Assembly (NCBI GenBank): GCA_027623095.1
Contig: JAQBVM010000027.1
Span: forward strand, 1-35,219
Direction of reading: 5' to 3'
DNA: 35,219 nt
Origin: Verrucomicrobiota bacterium
GTDB taxonomy: Bacteria > Verrucomicrobiota > Verrucomicrobiia > Limisphaerales > SIBE01
Part shown: positions 1 through 8,652 of the stretch, piece after piece
How the letters are laid out: each line of letters begins with the position of its first letter
Position numbering within the stretch: the first letter of the stretch is position 1
The notes under the pieces: generated by a model
Seen by the model: only the letters and a program-made list of their open reading frames with translations
What the model was told of the DNA's origin: nothing
Database searches by the model: none
Translations under genes and position numbers: made by a program

Positions 1-547
1 GACACGAATTCCGACTTATTGCAACTTGGTCCTTTTCCGTGGTCCACTTCCCAAAAATCTTCGCAAAAAAACAAAGACTTCTCTCCATGGTGTTACGAAT
101 CACTCGGATGAAGGTTAGACTCCTGAACCTCGTATCCATGTCATCCGGGCCATGCACGGTTCTGTCCCCACGAACGCGGTAGGGCGGCGTTGCTGCGCCG
201 CCCTGATATATGGGCTGCGCGGCAGCGCAGCCCTACCCTAGAATAGTAACGGTTCATGGCCCCGATCCGCGTCCAATCCTCGGAGGTCGCTCTCCCCGAG
301 AATCTCCCGCCGCTTGATTCAGATTCGGCATCGCTTATTCTGTGCCCATGGTTGATCGCACATGTTTTCTCTTAATCTTCACTTTTCACTTCGGGTTGAA
401 CCTCTTTTTTCCATCCGTGGCTGTCGCGGCCGAAGGCGACAAATACTGAGATTCTGGTGTGGAAGCTTACGGCATTGACGGTGCGGTGAATTCCAGACTT
501 TGAACCCCCCTCGGTGCAGTTTATCCTGTCTCGAAGACAACCCTTCC
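1..547. other. Gene-poor left edge
   Basis: I see no convincing coding region here. The two minus-strand open frames near 372-579 have low-complexity, unrecognisable products and lie over the upstream region of the cyclase remnant. The stretch holds the double-hairpin repeat at 179-236 and, at 251-259, one copy of the word GGTTCATGG that recurs near 19.8-20.0 kb. A weak promoter-like pair (TTGAAC with TATCCT about 16 bases later) precedes the cyclase remnant, but it is too poor to call. Confidence 0.5.
179..236. repeat. Tandem double-hairpin intergenic repeat (REP-like)
   Basis: Two GC-rich hairpins stand side by side. GGGCGGCG (182-189) pairs with CGCCGCCC (196-203) around a 6-base loop. 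GGGCTGCG (212-219) pairs with CGCAGCCC (226-233) around another 6-base loop. An AT-rich spacer separates them. The unit is also roughly palindromic as a whole, opening with GTAGGGC and closing with GCCCTAC. This architecture is that of REP/BIME-type dispersed repeats. There is no T-tract, so it does not look like an intrinsic terminator. Copy number elsewhere in the genome cannot be seen from here. Confidence 0.7.
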
Positions 548-846
548 ATGACAAAAACGATTGTTGAACTGGACCTCATTGCCTACAGCGACCTCGCGCG
601 CCATCTCGAAGAGAATCTTTCCGTCAACGAACTTGCACTGCTCGACGAACAGATTCAGGGCTTCGTGGACGCCGCGGCCTGAAAGCCGTGAACCTCCCGC
701 GAGAAGCCGCGGCCAAGGCGGGCGAATTCCTGGTGGACACAGCCACTTCCCAGGCGTTGCCGCCTTCACTGCAACGCAAGTACGGTCGCGAAGAAACAGT
801 CCAAGGGAAACGGAGGGAGCAGTTCCAAGCACACCGCTGCGTGATG
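548..846 (+). pseudogene. Decayed class III adenylate/guanylate cyclase-like gene
   Basis: From ATG 548 the frame reads MTKTIVELDL, then YSDLARHLEENLSV and EQIQGFVDA, which I recognise as the N-terminal block of a class III nucleotide cyclase-like family. It stops at 682. Shifting frame at about 674 (two extra bases or one lost) restores GLKAVNLPRE, the expected continuation. The next residues, AGEFLVDTATSQALPPSLQ, then YG, EETVQGKR and QAHRCVM, resemble the C-terminal end of such cyclases, where a late strand is followed by a P..L...YG...V.GKR element. The whole catalytic core between these ends is missing. The locus therefore shows a frameshift plus an internal deletion and cannot make a working cyclase. 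The family assignment is from memory of these motifs. Confidence 0.55.
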
Positions 847-1232
847 TACAAAGGAGCGCCCGCCCCGGGAATTGCCTCCACCTCAGTCCCCCACCCCAAG
901 GCTCCAACCCGCAAAGCCAAAACGCCCAAAAACCCGCGCTCCACGGTGCATCTCCGAGTTGTTCGTGGAGTAGCTTCGTGCGATCGGACAGCGGCTTGTC
1001 CCAAGCCGCGGCGATCCCGATCAAATTGATGCATCATTTCCTTGTGGATAATCATTGATGAGTAGGAGTCATCGAAACGCAAGGGGCTGGAGGTTATCGT
1101 GTTTCCATACCGCCTTTGTCTTGTGTTCCTCCGACGCAAGGTTAGATCAGGGCTCTACAGAGTATCGCCCCACCGGGGTTTTGGAGACGAATTGCTTCCG
1201 CGAATAAGGACCACGAACCTTGTCGATGCAGT
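847..1232. other. Intergenic DNA after the cyclase remnant
   Basis: Open frames cross this stretch on both strands, but none has a recognisable product or a plausible start. They look like fortuitous frames over non-coding DNA. A 4-bp hairpin CCCC/GGGG followed by TTTT lies near 1165-1180 and is too short to call a terminator. A perfect 10-bp palindrome TGATGCATCA lies at 1027-1036. The convergent minus-strand YfhO gene ends at 1233. Confidence 0.45.
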
Positions 1233-3551
1233 CTAGCGACGGGAAGCGGCGTCTCGTGAACGCCGAACCAGGTAGAAACACGCACCCGCCAATGCCATCA
1301 GAGAAATGACTGTTCCCAATCGGAGGGCGTTATCCTGATAGACGAATTTCACTGAATGGCGTCCCGAGGGAATCGACACCACTTGAAACGCAACATTACC
1401 GCGCCATAATGGAACCGGAACGCCATCCACATAAGCTCTCCAGCAATGATAGAAACTCTGCGCAACCACCAACAAGCTCGGTTCCGCCGCCTGAACCTCC
1501 ACATCGATTCGATGAGAGTCAGCAGTCGCAGAGAGAACCTCGGCTCGAGTCGCTTCGCGGATTGGAGTTTTCTCCAGAAGTTCCGGCGGCAGGAACACAA
1601 CTTCACGAGGATTGAACAAGGGATCCGCGAGCGCCTCCAAAGCGGCATCATCATTCGCGAATACCGGCTTTTGCCCAGCCGTAATCAGCGGCAGGAACTC
1701 GGTTCGCGAATCCCAGTCAACCACTTCGCCGGACGCGGTCTTGTACGAAACACCCAGGAAATTTTCCAACCCTTGGAGTGTCGTATTGGTTGCGGCATAT
1801 AACCGCGTTTGAACCAGCCTTTGTTCGCGCACCTGAAGGGTTGCCGAACCGTTCACCTTCGGCGTTCTTTCCAAAAGATTCAGGTTTGACCACAACGCAA
1901 GCCGTTTTCCGAGGAAATCGTCGTAGAGATTCGGCACTGAACTCAGGAGCAGCACATCCTCTGCTCGCGCGCTAATCATCACTCGCCCCGCGCCAAAGCG
2001 AGGCGGGGGCTTCTTGTTGCTGAGCTCCCATAAACCGGGCGCCACCGCGTATGAGGGCAGCGTCGGATTCTGGTTAGGCACATGGGTTAAGGCATCGCAC
2101 ACGACAACCAAAAGAATCATGAGCGAAACAACACCTTGGATTGCGGTCCTCCGTACCACAAGCCGCGCTCCAAACAGTCCAGCGACCGCCACTAGAACCA
2201 AAGTTCTTTCAGCGGCGCATCTCCAAATCGCGGGCCAGTTGTCATACTCGGTCGAATACAGGCGGCCGATCCAAAGCAGGCATCCGGTCACAGCAATCAA
2301 TCCCGCGGAGACGCCCGCGAGCCGGCGCCATTGAACGGGGTTCGCGGAACTGGAAGACTCCCGCATCGTTTGAATTGCGTACGCCGCCAATAGTGGCACG
2401 ACGAAGCTGGTCACGAGAATAAACTTGATGGGATATCGGCCAATCCCGAGGAACGGAATCACCTGCTTCAGCCAGGAAAAAAGCAGTCCGCTCTCCCCCA
2501 GCGCCAGGAGAACGCCCAGAACTCCGTATCCGGCTAGCAGCCACACACGCGATTTTCGAACACTCGCCACGGCCGATATTGCGAGCGCCAAAACCGGCAA
2601 TCCGAGATACGTGGACGACATAAATTCTTGCCCCGTCTGGAAATAGACCCCTTGCGCGGTCAGAAAACATCGGAAGAGCGGAAGGACCAGATTTCCGAGG
2701 CCCCACAGGGACATCGACCATTTCGATGTCCCAAATTCAACACTTCTTTGCGAGTGCGCGAGGAGATCGAGGAACGGGAACAACTGCGCCGCGATCAGAC
2801 AGGCAGTGAGAAAAACAATGGCCACTATTCGAAGCGCCGCGGATTTCCGGTTGGCCGAATCGCGGACGAAGGATTGAATCCAGATTCCGAGCACCAACAG
2901 CCACGTCAGGACGCCAAGTTCCGGAACACCCGCAAGCAATTGGAGACTCGATACAATGGATGCGCCCACGATGAATCGCCCGCCTTCCTTGCAGGCGCGT
3001 TCCACAAGCAAGACGACCCAAGGCATCCATCCCAACGCCACCGCGTAGTTCGGCCAGATGAGACACGAGAGCGTCACCCCATTGAAGACAAACGCTGTTC
3101 CCGCCAATACCGCGCCAAACGTTCCGCCCGTCCATCGCCGGGTGAGAAAATACATCCCAAACCCAGCCAGGAACAGATGGCATAGGCAGAATACGTTCAA
3201 CGACCAGGGGAGCGGCAGAAGAAGATAAAACAGGGAAAACGGATACAGCACCATCGTCCCCCATTGCGCGAGAAACGGAACGCCACAATTGCTCAGCGGA
3301 TTCCACAACGGAAATTCGCCTCTCCAAAAGGCTTCATGATGGTAGTGAACGACGGGATATGCCAATACACCGAAATCGCGGAACATGAATGTCTGGCTGC
3401 CAAACCATACTGAGGGAAAAGCCGCCACCAGGCAAAACCCCAAAAATATCGCGAACCGCCAGGGTGTAAACCAACTTTCCGCGTTCGGGCAGCCTTCGGA
3501 CACTCCACGGCATTCTCCATCCGAATCCAGTTGTTCCATTTTCACATTCAT
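1233..3551 (-). CDS. YfhO-family polytopic membrane glycosyltransferase (second of a tandem pair)
   Basis: This is a 772-residue integral membrane protein with about a dozen hydrophobic segments in the first 560 residues and a soluble C-terminal domain closed by a last helix. The N-terminal signature FRDFGVLAYPV, then PLWNPLSNCGVPFLAQW, matches YfhO-type (GT-C-like) proteins. In Firmicutes these transfer sugars from undecaprenyl phosphate to cell-surface polymers outside the membrane. The acceptor here is unknown. The ATG start overlaps the stop of the upstream paralogue by four bases (ATGA), so the two are probably translationally coupled. It shares long identical blocks with that paralogue (PFLAQW, LPLPWSL, LGWMPWVVLLVE), which points to tandem duplication followed by divergence. 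The family call is firm; the substrate is not visible. Confidence 0.85.
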   Translation of the reverse strand: MNVKMEQLDSDGECRGVSEGCPNAESWFTPWRFAIFLGFCLVAAFPSVWFGSQTFMFRDFGVLAYPVVHYHHEAFWRGEFPLWNPLSNCGVPFLAQWGTMVLYPFSLFYLLLPLPWSLNVFCLCHLFLAGFGMYFLTRRWTGGTFGAVLAGTAFVFNGVTLSCLIWPNYAVALGWMPWVVLLVERACKEGGRFIVGASIVSSLQLLAGVPELGVLTWLLVLGIWIQSFVRDSANRKSAALRIVAIVFLTACLIAAQLFPFLDLLAHSQRSVEFGTSKWSMSLWGLGNLVLPLFRCFLTAQGVYFQTGQEFMSSTYLGLPVLALAISAVASVRKSRVWLLAGYGVLGVLLALGESGLLFSWLKQVIPFLGIGRYPIKFILVTSFVVPLLAAYAIQTMRESSSSANPVQWRRLAGVSAGLIAVTGCLLWIGRLYSTEYDNWPAIWRCAAERTLVLVAVAGLFGARLVVRRTAIQGVVSLMILLVVVCDALTHVPNQNPTLPSYAVAPGLWELSNKKPPPRFGAGRVMISARAEDVLLLSSVPNLYDDFLGKRLALWSNLNLLERTPKVNGSATLQVREQRLVQTRLYAATNTTLQGLENFLGVSYKTASGEVVDWDSRTEFLPLITAGQKPVFANDDAALEALADPLFNPREVVFLPPELLEKTPIREATRAEVLSATADSHRIDVEVQAAEPSLLVVAQSFYHCWRAYVDGVPVPLWRGNVAFQVVSIPSGRHSVKFVYQDNALRLGTVISLMALAGACFYLVRRSRDAASRR

Positions 3552-5911
3552 CCTCGCGAATCGTTACCTGGAAACGGTTTCATCCGAGTCCAGAGCCAAA
3601 GCAGCGTTAACAGTGTCAGAACGGAAATAAAGGCTCCGATTCGAAACGCCCAATCCTCATACACCAACCGCGCTTCCGTCACGCCAGACGGCACTTCAAA
3701 AGCTTGAAACGCGAGGTTCGCCCGAAACAATCGTCCTTTTCGCCCATTCAAATAGATTTTCCAAGGATGATACGCCGTTTGAGACACCACAACCCAAGCA
3801 GGCCGATCCGCATCAATTTCGATCCGGACTTCATGAGAACTGAACTGGTTCAAACGCAGTTTCACATTGGCTGCCTCGCTCACGGAAGTCTCTAGCGCCG
3901 CCGCTTCAGGAAGAAGGACAACTTGAGATGAATCGAACCCTGGATCTGTGATCTGCCGAATCGTATTCATCAAATCCGCAAACACGGGTTGCTGGCCGCC
4001 AGTGACGAGCGGGAGAAAGTTCGTTCGCGGAGCCCATTCAATCAGGCTGTTCTCTGAAGTTACATGCGAAACCCCCAGGAACGCCTCGATCTTCGGGTAG
4101 GACGCATTCGTGAACGAGTACAGGAGCGATCGAATCTGGTTTTGTGGCTGGGTGTAAAGCGAGAAGAACCCGTCCACTTTGGGAATGCTATCCAACAGAT
4201 TTGCATTCGCGAATAGCGACATTCGGCTAAAAAGGTAGTCGTCAACCGCATTGGTAAAGGTCACATGATTTAGGCGATAGTCCGCGTACGGTGTCAACAT
4301 AGCGCGGGAACCGCCCGCCCTCGGTCCCGGGTCGAGCTTCAATTCGTTTCGCGCCAAATCCTTTTCGAGCGCCCACGGCTCGACTGTCGGATTCAAACGC
4401 GGAGCATGGCTGAACAAATCGAGCCAAACGACACTCAACACGAGAATCGTCGCGATGCGCAGGTGGCGGATCAACGAGAGTCTCCAAGTCCCAAGCAACG
4501 CGACCGCAATCAAACCGAGAAACGCGGCTCTGCCAGCGGCACTCCTCCAAATTGCGGACCATTGATCCGTAGGCAGCGGGTAAGCGCCGCCATACCACGT
4601 GATCGCCCCGATCAGAGCCAAAAGCCCCGCGCTCACACACACGATTGGAATTGCGCCATGTGAAAAACCTTGCGCCTCATCCGCGTTCTGCCCGCCACCG
4701 GTGAGGCGCCGGCTGACGGTTCCAGCTCCAAACGCCGCCAGGATTGGAAGTGTGAATACCGCCACCACGACAAACTTGATTGGAAACCGGACAATCCGGA
4801 TGGGCGGAAAGATTCCAGCAACCCAATCATAGACAACTCCGGCGCTTCCAAACGAAAGAACGAGCGAGAAGACGGTCAGCAAAATCAAAAGACGAACGCG
4901 GGGATTTCTAAATCGCCAAGCGGCGATTCCCGACAGTAGAATAACCCCCACACCGCAGTAGTACGAGGAAACCCAGTACTGCCCGACTTGGGCGAACACA
5001 CCTTGATACGACGGAAAACAGCGGAACAGCGGGACCAAGAAATTGGCCCAACCCCAGAGCGGCATCGACCACGAACTATCGGCAAAACCAGCGTCACGAT
5101 GAGAATGCCAAAGCAGATCCAAAAACGGCAATAATTGAACAGCCGCCAATCCCGCAACAGCACCGGCGACCCCAACGAATCGCCGCGACACGATCCACGC
5201 GCTTGAAGACGCCGCGGAATCATCAGCGCATCGCTGTCGCCCGCGAATCCACAGGAGCCGCGCAACGAGCGCGATTAGGATGCCCCAGGTGAACAAGATG
5301 ATCTCGGGAGCGCCGCTCAGCATTTGAATCCCCGCCAGAAGGCAAGCTGTAGCAAGCCTTCGCCCGCCAATGCAAACCCCGCTCTCAACAAGCAACACAA
5401 CCCAGGGCATCCAACCGAGAGCAGCGATGTTGTTCGGCCATTTCAAGCAACTCAGCGCCAGCCCGCCGAACGCAAACGAAATGCCTGCAATGCACGCGCC
5501 GAATCGGCTTTGTGTCCAAGCGAACGCCAGGAGATACATGCCCAGACCGGCGAGGAAAAGGTGAATCAGACAGTAAATTCCCAGAGACCATGGAAGCGGC
5601 AAAACAAGATAAATCAGGGACAACGGATAACAGACCAGCGTATTCCACTGCGCAAGAAACGGAATTCCGGCACTGTTGTACGGGTTCCACAGGGGAATCT
5701 CGCCCTGCCAAAAACTCTCGCGATGATGAAACGCCAGCGGATACCCGAAGATCCCAAAATCCCGATAAAAAAAAGTCCCGCCTCCAAAAACAACATCTGG
5801 AAAAGCCGCAACGATCAGCACCAACAGCAAAACGCAAAAATGCTTCGGCCCGAGCCAATCCACATTCCTCCATTTGGATTGGGACGGCGTAGCGGCTGGC
5901 ACAACAGACAT
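3548..5911 (-). CDS. YfhO-family polytopic membrane glycosyltransferase (first of a tandem pair)
   Basis: This is a large membrane protein of about 787 residues from the ATG at 5911. The frame is open to a TTG at 5950, 13 codons earlier, which has a purine-rich AGAGAAG upstream, so the start is uncertain. The signature YRDFGIFGYPL, then PLWNPYNSAGIPFLAQW, lies in the first extracytoplasmic loop, as in YfhO proteins, and multiple transmembrane segments follow. The C-terminal third (VVVSQTAYHPWKIYLNG) is the exposed domain typical of the family. It is first in a two-gene minus-strand unit and divergent from the methyltransferase/GT2 fusion at 6021. A GT2 enzyme beside YfhO suggests lipid-linked sugar donors made inside the cell and used outside. 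Direct experimental knowledge covers Firmicutes homologues only. Confidence 0.85.
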   Translation of the reverse strand: MSVVPAATPSQSKWRNVDWLGPKHFCVLLLVLIVAAFPDVVFGGGTFFYRDFGIFGYPLAFHHRESFWQGEIPLWNPYNSAGIPFLAQWNTLVCYPLSLIYLVLPLPWSLGIYCLIHLFLAGLGMYLLAFAWTQSRFGACIAGISFAFGGLALSCLKWPNNIAALGWMPWVVLLVESGVCIGGRRLATACLLAGIQMLSGAPEIILFTWGILIALVARLLWIRGRQRCADDSAASSSAWIVSRRFVGVAGAVAGLAAVQLLPFLDLLWHSHRDAGFADSSWSMPLWGWANFLVPLFRCFPSYQGVFAQVGQYWVSSYYCGVGVILLSGIAAWRFRNPRVRLLILLTVFSLVLSFGSAGVVYDWVAGIFPPIRIVRFPIKFVVVAVFTLPILAAFGAGTVSRRLTGGGQNADEAQGFSHGAIPIVCVSAGLLALIGAITWYGGAYPLPTDQWSAIWRSAAGRAAFLGLIAVALLGTWRLSLIRHLRIATILVLSVVWLDLFSHAPRLNPTVEPWALEKDLARNELKLDPGPRAGGSRAMLTPYADYRLNHVTFTNAVDDYLFSRMSLFANANLLDSIPKVDGFFSLYTQPQNQIRSLLYSFTNASYPKIEAFLGVSHVTSENSLIEWAPRTNFLPLVTGGQQPVFADLMNTIRQITDPGFDSSQVVLLPEAAALETSVSEAANVKLRLNQFSSHEVRIEIDADRPAWVVVSQTAYHPWKIYLNGRKGRLFRANLAFQAFEVPSGVTEARLVYEDWAFRIGAFISVLTLLTLLWLWTRMKPFPGNDSRG

Positions 5912-6020
5912 GCGCAGAGCGTCGCAAAATCCGAAAATTCTCCAAAGCAAAAAATGAACTTCTCTTACCGGAATGTTTCGGACTGGTTCTGACGCTGAGA
6001 TTCGAATATGAAATCTTCGA

Positions 6021-7478
6021 ATGACAGACCGCCGATCGTTCTACGAGAATCGCGCCCAGTTTCGTGTCGCTGAATCTGACCGGCTGTATCACCAGCTCCT
6101 CAAGGGTTATTTCTCGTTTCTGATTCCCCCGAATTCGAGCGTGCTCGAGATTGGATGCGGACTGGGCGATCTGTTGGCAGCCCTCGGGCCCGCTCGCGGA
6201 CTTGGCGTCGATTTTAGTTCAAAAATGATAACCGCCGCGCGCGCGCGGCATCCGCACATCGAGTTCCAAATCGCGGATGCTGTGGAATTCAAAGCCAGCG
6301 AAACGTTCGATTACATCCTCCTGTCTGATCTCGTCAACGATCTTCCGAACGTGCAAGCCGTTCTCACTCGATTGCACTCATTCGCTCATCCGCGAACACG
6401 GCTGGTCATTAACTTCTTCAATCATCTTTGGCATCCGATTCTGGTAACTGCCGAACGCGCTGGGGCAAAAGCCCCCACCCTGCCGCAAAACTGGCTCTCC
6501 ACCACGGACATGACAAACCTGCTCTATCTGTCCGGATGGGATCTTGTGCGGACAGACACCCGCATTCTATGGCCAATACGGACACCCCTTCTAGAACCGC
6601 TCTTGAACCGGTGGCTGGCGCCCTGCCTCCGGCACTTCTGCCTGACCATCATTCTTCTCGCGCGCCCGCAACGCCGAATTCCCTTTCCCAAGGATTACCG
6701 TTGTTCTGTGATCGTTCCCGCCCGGAACGAAGCTGGAAACATCGAAGCGGCGGTCCGGCGCACGCCCGAAATGGGGCTCGGCACGGAATTCATCTTTGTG
6801 GAAGGCGGATCGACTGACAAAACATGGGAAGAAATCCAACGTGTCGCCACCAATTTCAAAGATCGGAACATCAAGGTTCTGAGGCAGCAAGGCAGCGGCA
6901 AAGGGGGCGCGGTTCGCGAAGCGTTTGCGCAGGCGACCGGCGATCTACTCTTCATTCTCGATGCCGACCTGACCGTTCCACCGGAGCAACTCACTGAGTT
7001 CTATGAAGTCGCCCGGTCTGGAATCGCGGAGTTCGTAAACGGAGTGCGCCTCGTCTATCCGATGGAAGATGAAGCCATGCGATTTCTGAACATGCTTGCG
7101 AACAAGTGCTTCAGCCTCGCGTTTAGCTGGTTGCTCGGACAAACCATGAAAGACACTCTTTGCGGCACAAAAGTGCTGTTCAAAAAGGATTACGAGGCGA
7201 TCGAACAGAACCGATCCTATTTTGGCGATTTCGATCCGTTTGGTGACTTTGACCTCCTGTTTGGAGCGGCGAAACTCAACCTCAAGATTGTCGATTTGCC
7301 AGTGCGTTATCGCGCGCGCACGTATGGCGAAACCAACATTCACCGCTGGAGGCATGGCTTGCTGCTCTGCCGGATGGTGTTGTTCGCCGCGCGCCGCCTG
7401 AAGTTTATCAACCACAGATTCGTTGCCTCGACCCAAAGGAGCGCCGGTGGACCGCCCTCTCTATCAGCACCAAATTGA
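6021..7478 (+). CDS. Fusion of SAM methyltransferase and GT2 polyprenyl-phosphate-type glycosyltransferase
   Basis: The protein has 485 residues and two enzymes in one chain. Residues about 1-200 form a class I SAM-dependent methyltransferase, with motif I VLEIGCGLGD at 42-50 and the acidic residue D64 closing the next strand. Residues about 225-460 form a GT-A glycosyltransferase family 2 domain: SVIVPARNEAGN near 229-240, EGGSTDKTW, GKGGAVREA, and the metal/nucleotide-sugar motif DADL at 314-317. The GT2 part most resembles dolichol- or undecaprenyl-phosphate glycosyltransferases (DPM1/CsbB-like). It lacks obvious C-terminal transmembrane helices, unlike CsbB or ArnC. It is divergent from the two YfhO genes and overlaps the next methyltransferase. 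The likely role is making a lipid-linked sugar and methylating a sugar or lipid; the exact reaction is inference. Confidence 0.85.
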   Translation: MTDRRSFYENRAQFRVAESDRLYHQLLKGYFSFLIPPNSSVLEIGCGLGDLLAALGPARGLGVDFSSKMITAARARHPHIEFQIADAVEFKASETFDYILLSDLVNDLPNVQAVLTRLHSFAHPRTRLVINFFNHLWHPILVTAERAGAKAPTLPQNWLSTTDMTNLLYLSGWDLVRTDTRILWPIRTPLLEPLLNRWLAPCLRHFCLTIILLARPQRRIPFPKDYRCSVIVPARNEAGNIEAAVRRTPEMGLGTEFIFVEGGSTDKTWEEIQRVATNFKDRNIKVLRQQGSGKGGAVREAFAQATGDLLFILDADLTVPPEQLTEFYEVARSGIAEFVNGVRLVYPMEDEAMRFLNMLANKCFSLAFSWLLGQTMKDTLCGTKVLFKKDYEAIEQNRSYFGDFDPFGDFDLLFGAAKLNLKIVDLPVRYRARTYGETNIHRWRHGLLLCRMVLFAARRLKFINHRFVASTQRSAGGPPSLSAPN

Positions 7479-8196
7479 GATCGAACGAAATCGTGAGGCG
7501 TGGTTCAAGAAACCGCTCTTGCGCGAAATCTATTCCGATTTTTACGAGAGAATTCTGAGTTTGATTGATCCGAACGCGCCTGGGCGGATCCTCGAAATAG
7601 GATCGGGGATCGGGAATCTCAAACGCCATATTCCGCGCGCGCTATGCACCGATCTTTTTCCCAACCCCTGGCTGGATGCCGTTTGCGACGGATACGCGCT
7701 GCCATTTTCCGATCACGCACTCTCTCACGTGGTTCTTTTCGATGTTTTCCATCATTTGGAAAAGCCACAACTGTTTCTAAACGAAGCAAAGCGCGTCTTG
7801 AATCCGGACGGCAAATTGATCATTTTTGAACCGTATATCAGTCTCGCAAGCCATTGCGTCTATGGGATGTTCCATCACGAACCAATCGCATTTCGGAGCC
7901 AAATTGATGCGAGCGAAATCGTTCCTCCATCGGGCGAATACTACGCGGCTCAGGGAAATGCGACGCGCATCTTTTTCCGAGGCGAACAGCCGTCTCTGCT
8001 CGAAGCCTGGTCCATCCTGCACGCGGAAGCATTCTCCAGTTTCAGCTACCTGATGTCGGGAGGATTTAGCAAACCGGCGCTGTATCCCAAGGCCTTCTTT
8101 CTGATCTTTAAGCAGCTCGACAGTTTTCTATCGCACTTCCCAAAGCTTTTCGGAGCACGCTGTCTTGTTGCAATGCAGCAGCAGCTCGAGCGGTAG
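7447..8196 (+). CDS. Class I SAM-dependent methyltransferase
   Basis: This is a stand-alone methyltransferase of about 249 residues. Motif I is ILEIGSGIGNL, followed by CTDLFPNPWLDAVCDGYALPF, the DVFHHLEKP block and the post-motif strand VLNPDGKLIIFEP, the standard order in the Methyltransf_11-like fold. The frame is open to a TTG at 7423, but I chose GTG 7447 because AAAGGAG (7435-7441) sits five bases before it, one of the clearest ribosome-binding sites in the window. With this start it overlaps the fusion gene by 32 bases and is surely co-transcribed with it. Its substrate is probably a lipid or sugar intermediate of the same pathway, but nothing in the sequence identifies it. Confidence 0.85.
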   Translation: MDRPLYQHQIEIERNREAWFKKPLLREIYSDFYERILSLIDPNAPGRILEIGSGIGNLKRHIPRALCTDLFPNPWLDAVCDGYALPFSDHALSHVVLFDVFHHLEKPQLFLNEAKRVLNPDGKLIIFEPYISLASHCVYGMFHHEPIAFRSQIDASEIVPPSGEYYAAQGNATRIFFRGEQPSLLEAWSILHAEAFSSFSYLMSGGFSKPALYPKAFFLIFKQLDSFLSHFPKLFGARCLVAMQQQLER

Positions 8197-8312
8197 TGAT
8201 ATCCATCCCACGCAAATCGAAGAGTGGGGCGGTGGTGATAATATGCCAATCCGCGTCGAAAGATTTGTGAATAGTAGTTTACTTGGTCATGTAGAGCGAT
8301 CAACATAGTCAC

Positions 8313-8636
8313 ATGAAAGTGAAGTCAGCCGAACTCAAGGCCAAATTATCGTTGTATTTAAGAATCTTACGCGAGTCCGGTGAGCCGATTGAGATTCTGC
8401 TCAGGGACGAACCCGTCGCCTATCTCACGCCAATCGGGCATCGTTCAGCGCTGCTGGCACCAGGAAAAGCTGCGGAACTCCATGCACTTAAAAACGCATT
8501 CGCGGACGTTGGTCTGACGCTTTCGTTAGAAGACGCGCATGTCGGCACGTTGCCGAAACTGACCCCCGTGACTGCCGGGGACGGCAGAAAAGACATCGTC
8601 ACCGTGGAATCGATGCGGGCCGAGAAAGATTGGTAG
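8313..8636 (+). CDS. Type II antitoxin, Phd/YefM-like
   Basis: This is a 107-residue protein. Its N-terminal half (VKSAELKAKLSLYLR, then GEPIEILLRDEPVAYLTP) is the prevent-host-death fold, which binds the operator DNA and dimerises. The C-terminal tail would be the toxin-neutralising segment. It lies 16 bases before a PIN-domain gene, the usual antitoxin-first order. Such antitoxins normally repress their own promoter; the 116 bases upstream (8197-8312) should contain that operator, but I could not pick out a convincing palindrome or promoter. It is somewhat longer than the typical 75-90 residues of the family. Confidence 0.8.
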   Translation: MKVKSAELKAKLSLYLRILRESGEPIEILLRDEPVAYLTPIGHRSALLAPGKAAELHALKNAFADVGLTLSLEDAHVGTLPKLTPVTAGDGRKDIVTVESMRAEKDW

Positions 8637-8652
8637 ATAATAGAAACGCAGA

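Noticed and set aside
521..1139. Minus-strand open frames of 167 and 171 codons over the cyclase remnant
   Set aside because: Products are low-information, and the plus strand here carries recognisable cyclase motifs, so these are shadow frames.
1164..1182. Hairpin CCCC-ACC-GGGG followed by TTTT
   Set aside because: The stem is only four pairs and no intact plus-strand gene ends nearby.
8197..8312. Search for an antitoxin operator and promoter
   Set aside because: No clear palindrome or -35/-10 pair at acceptable spacing was found, though one is expected from the gene type.
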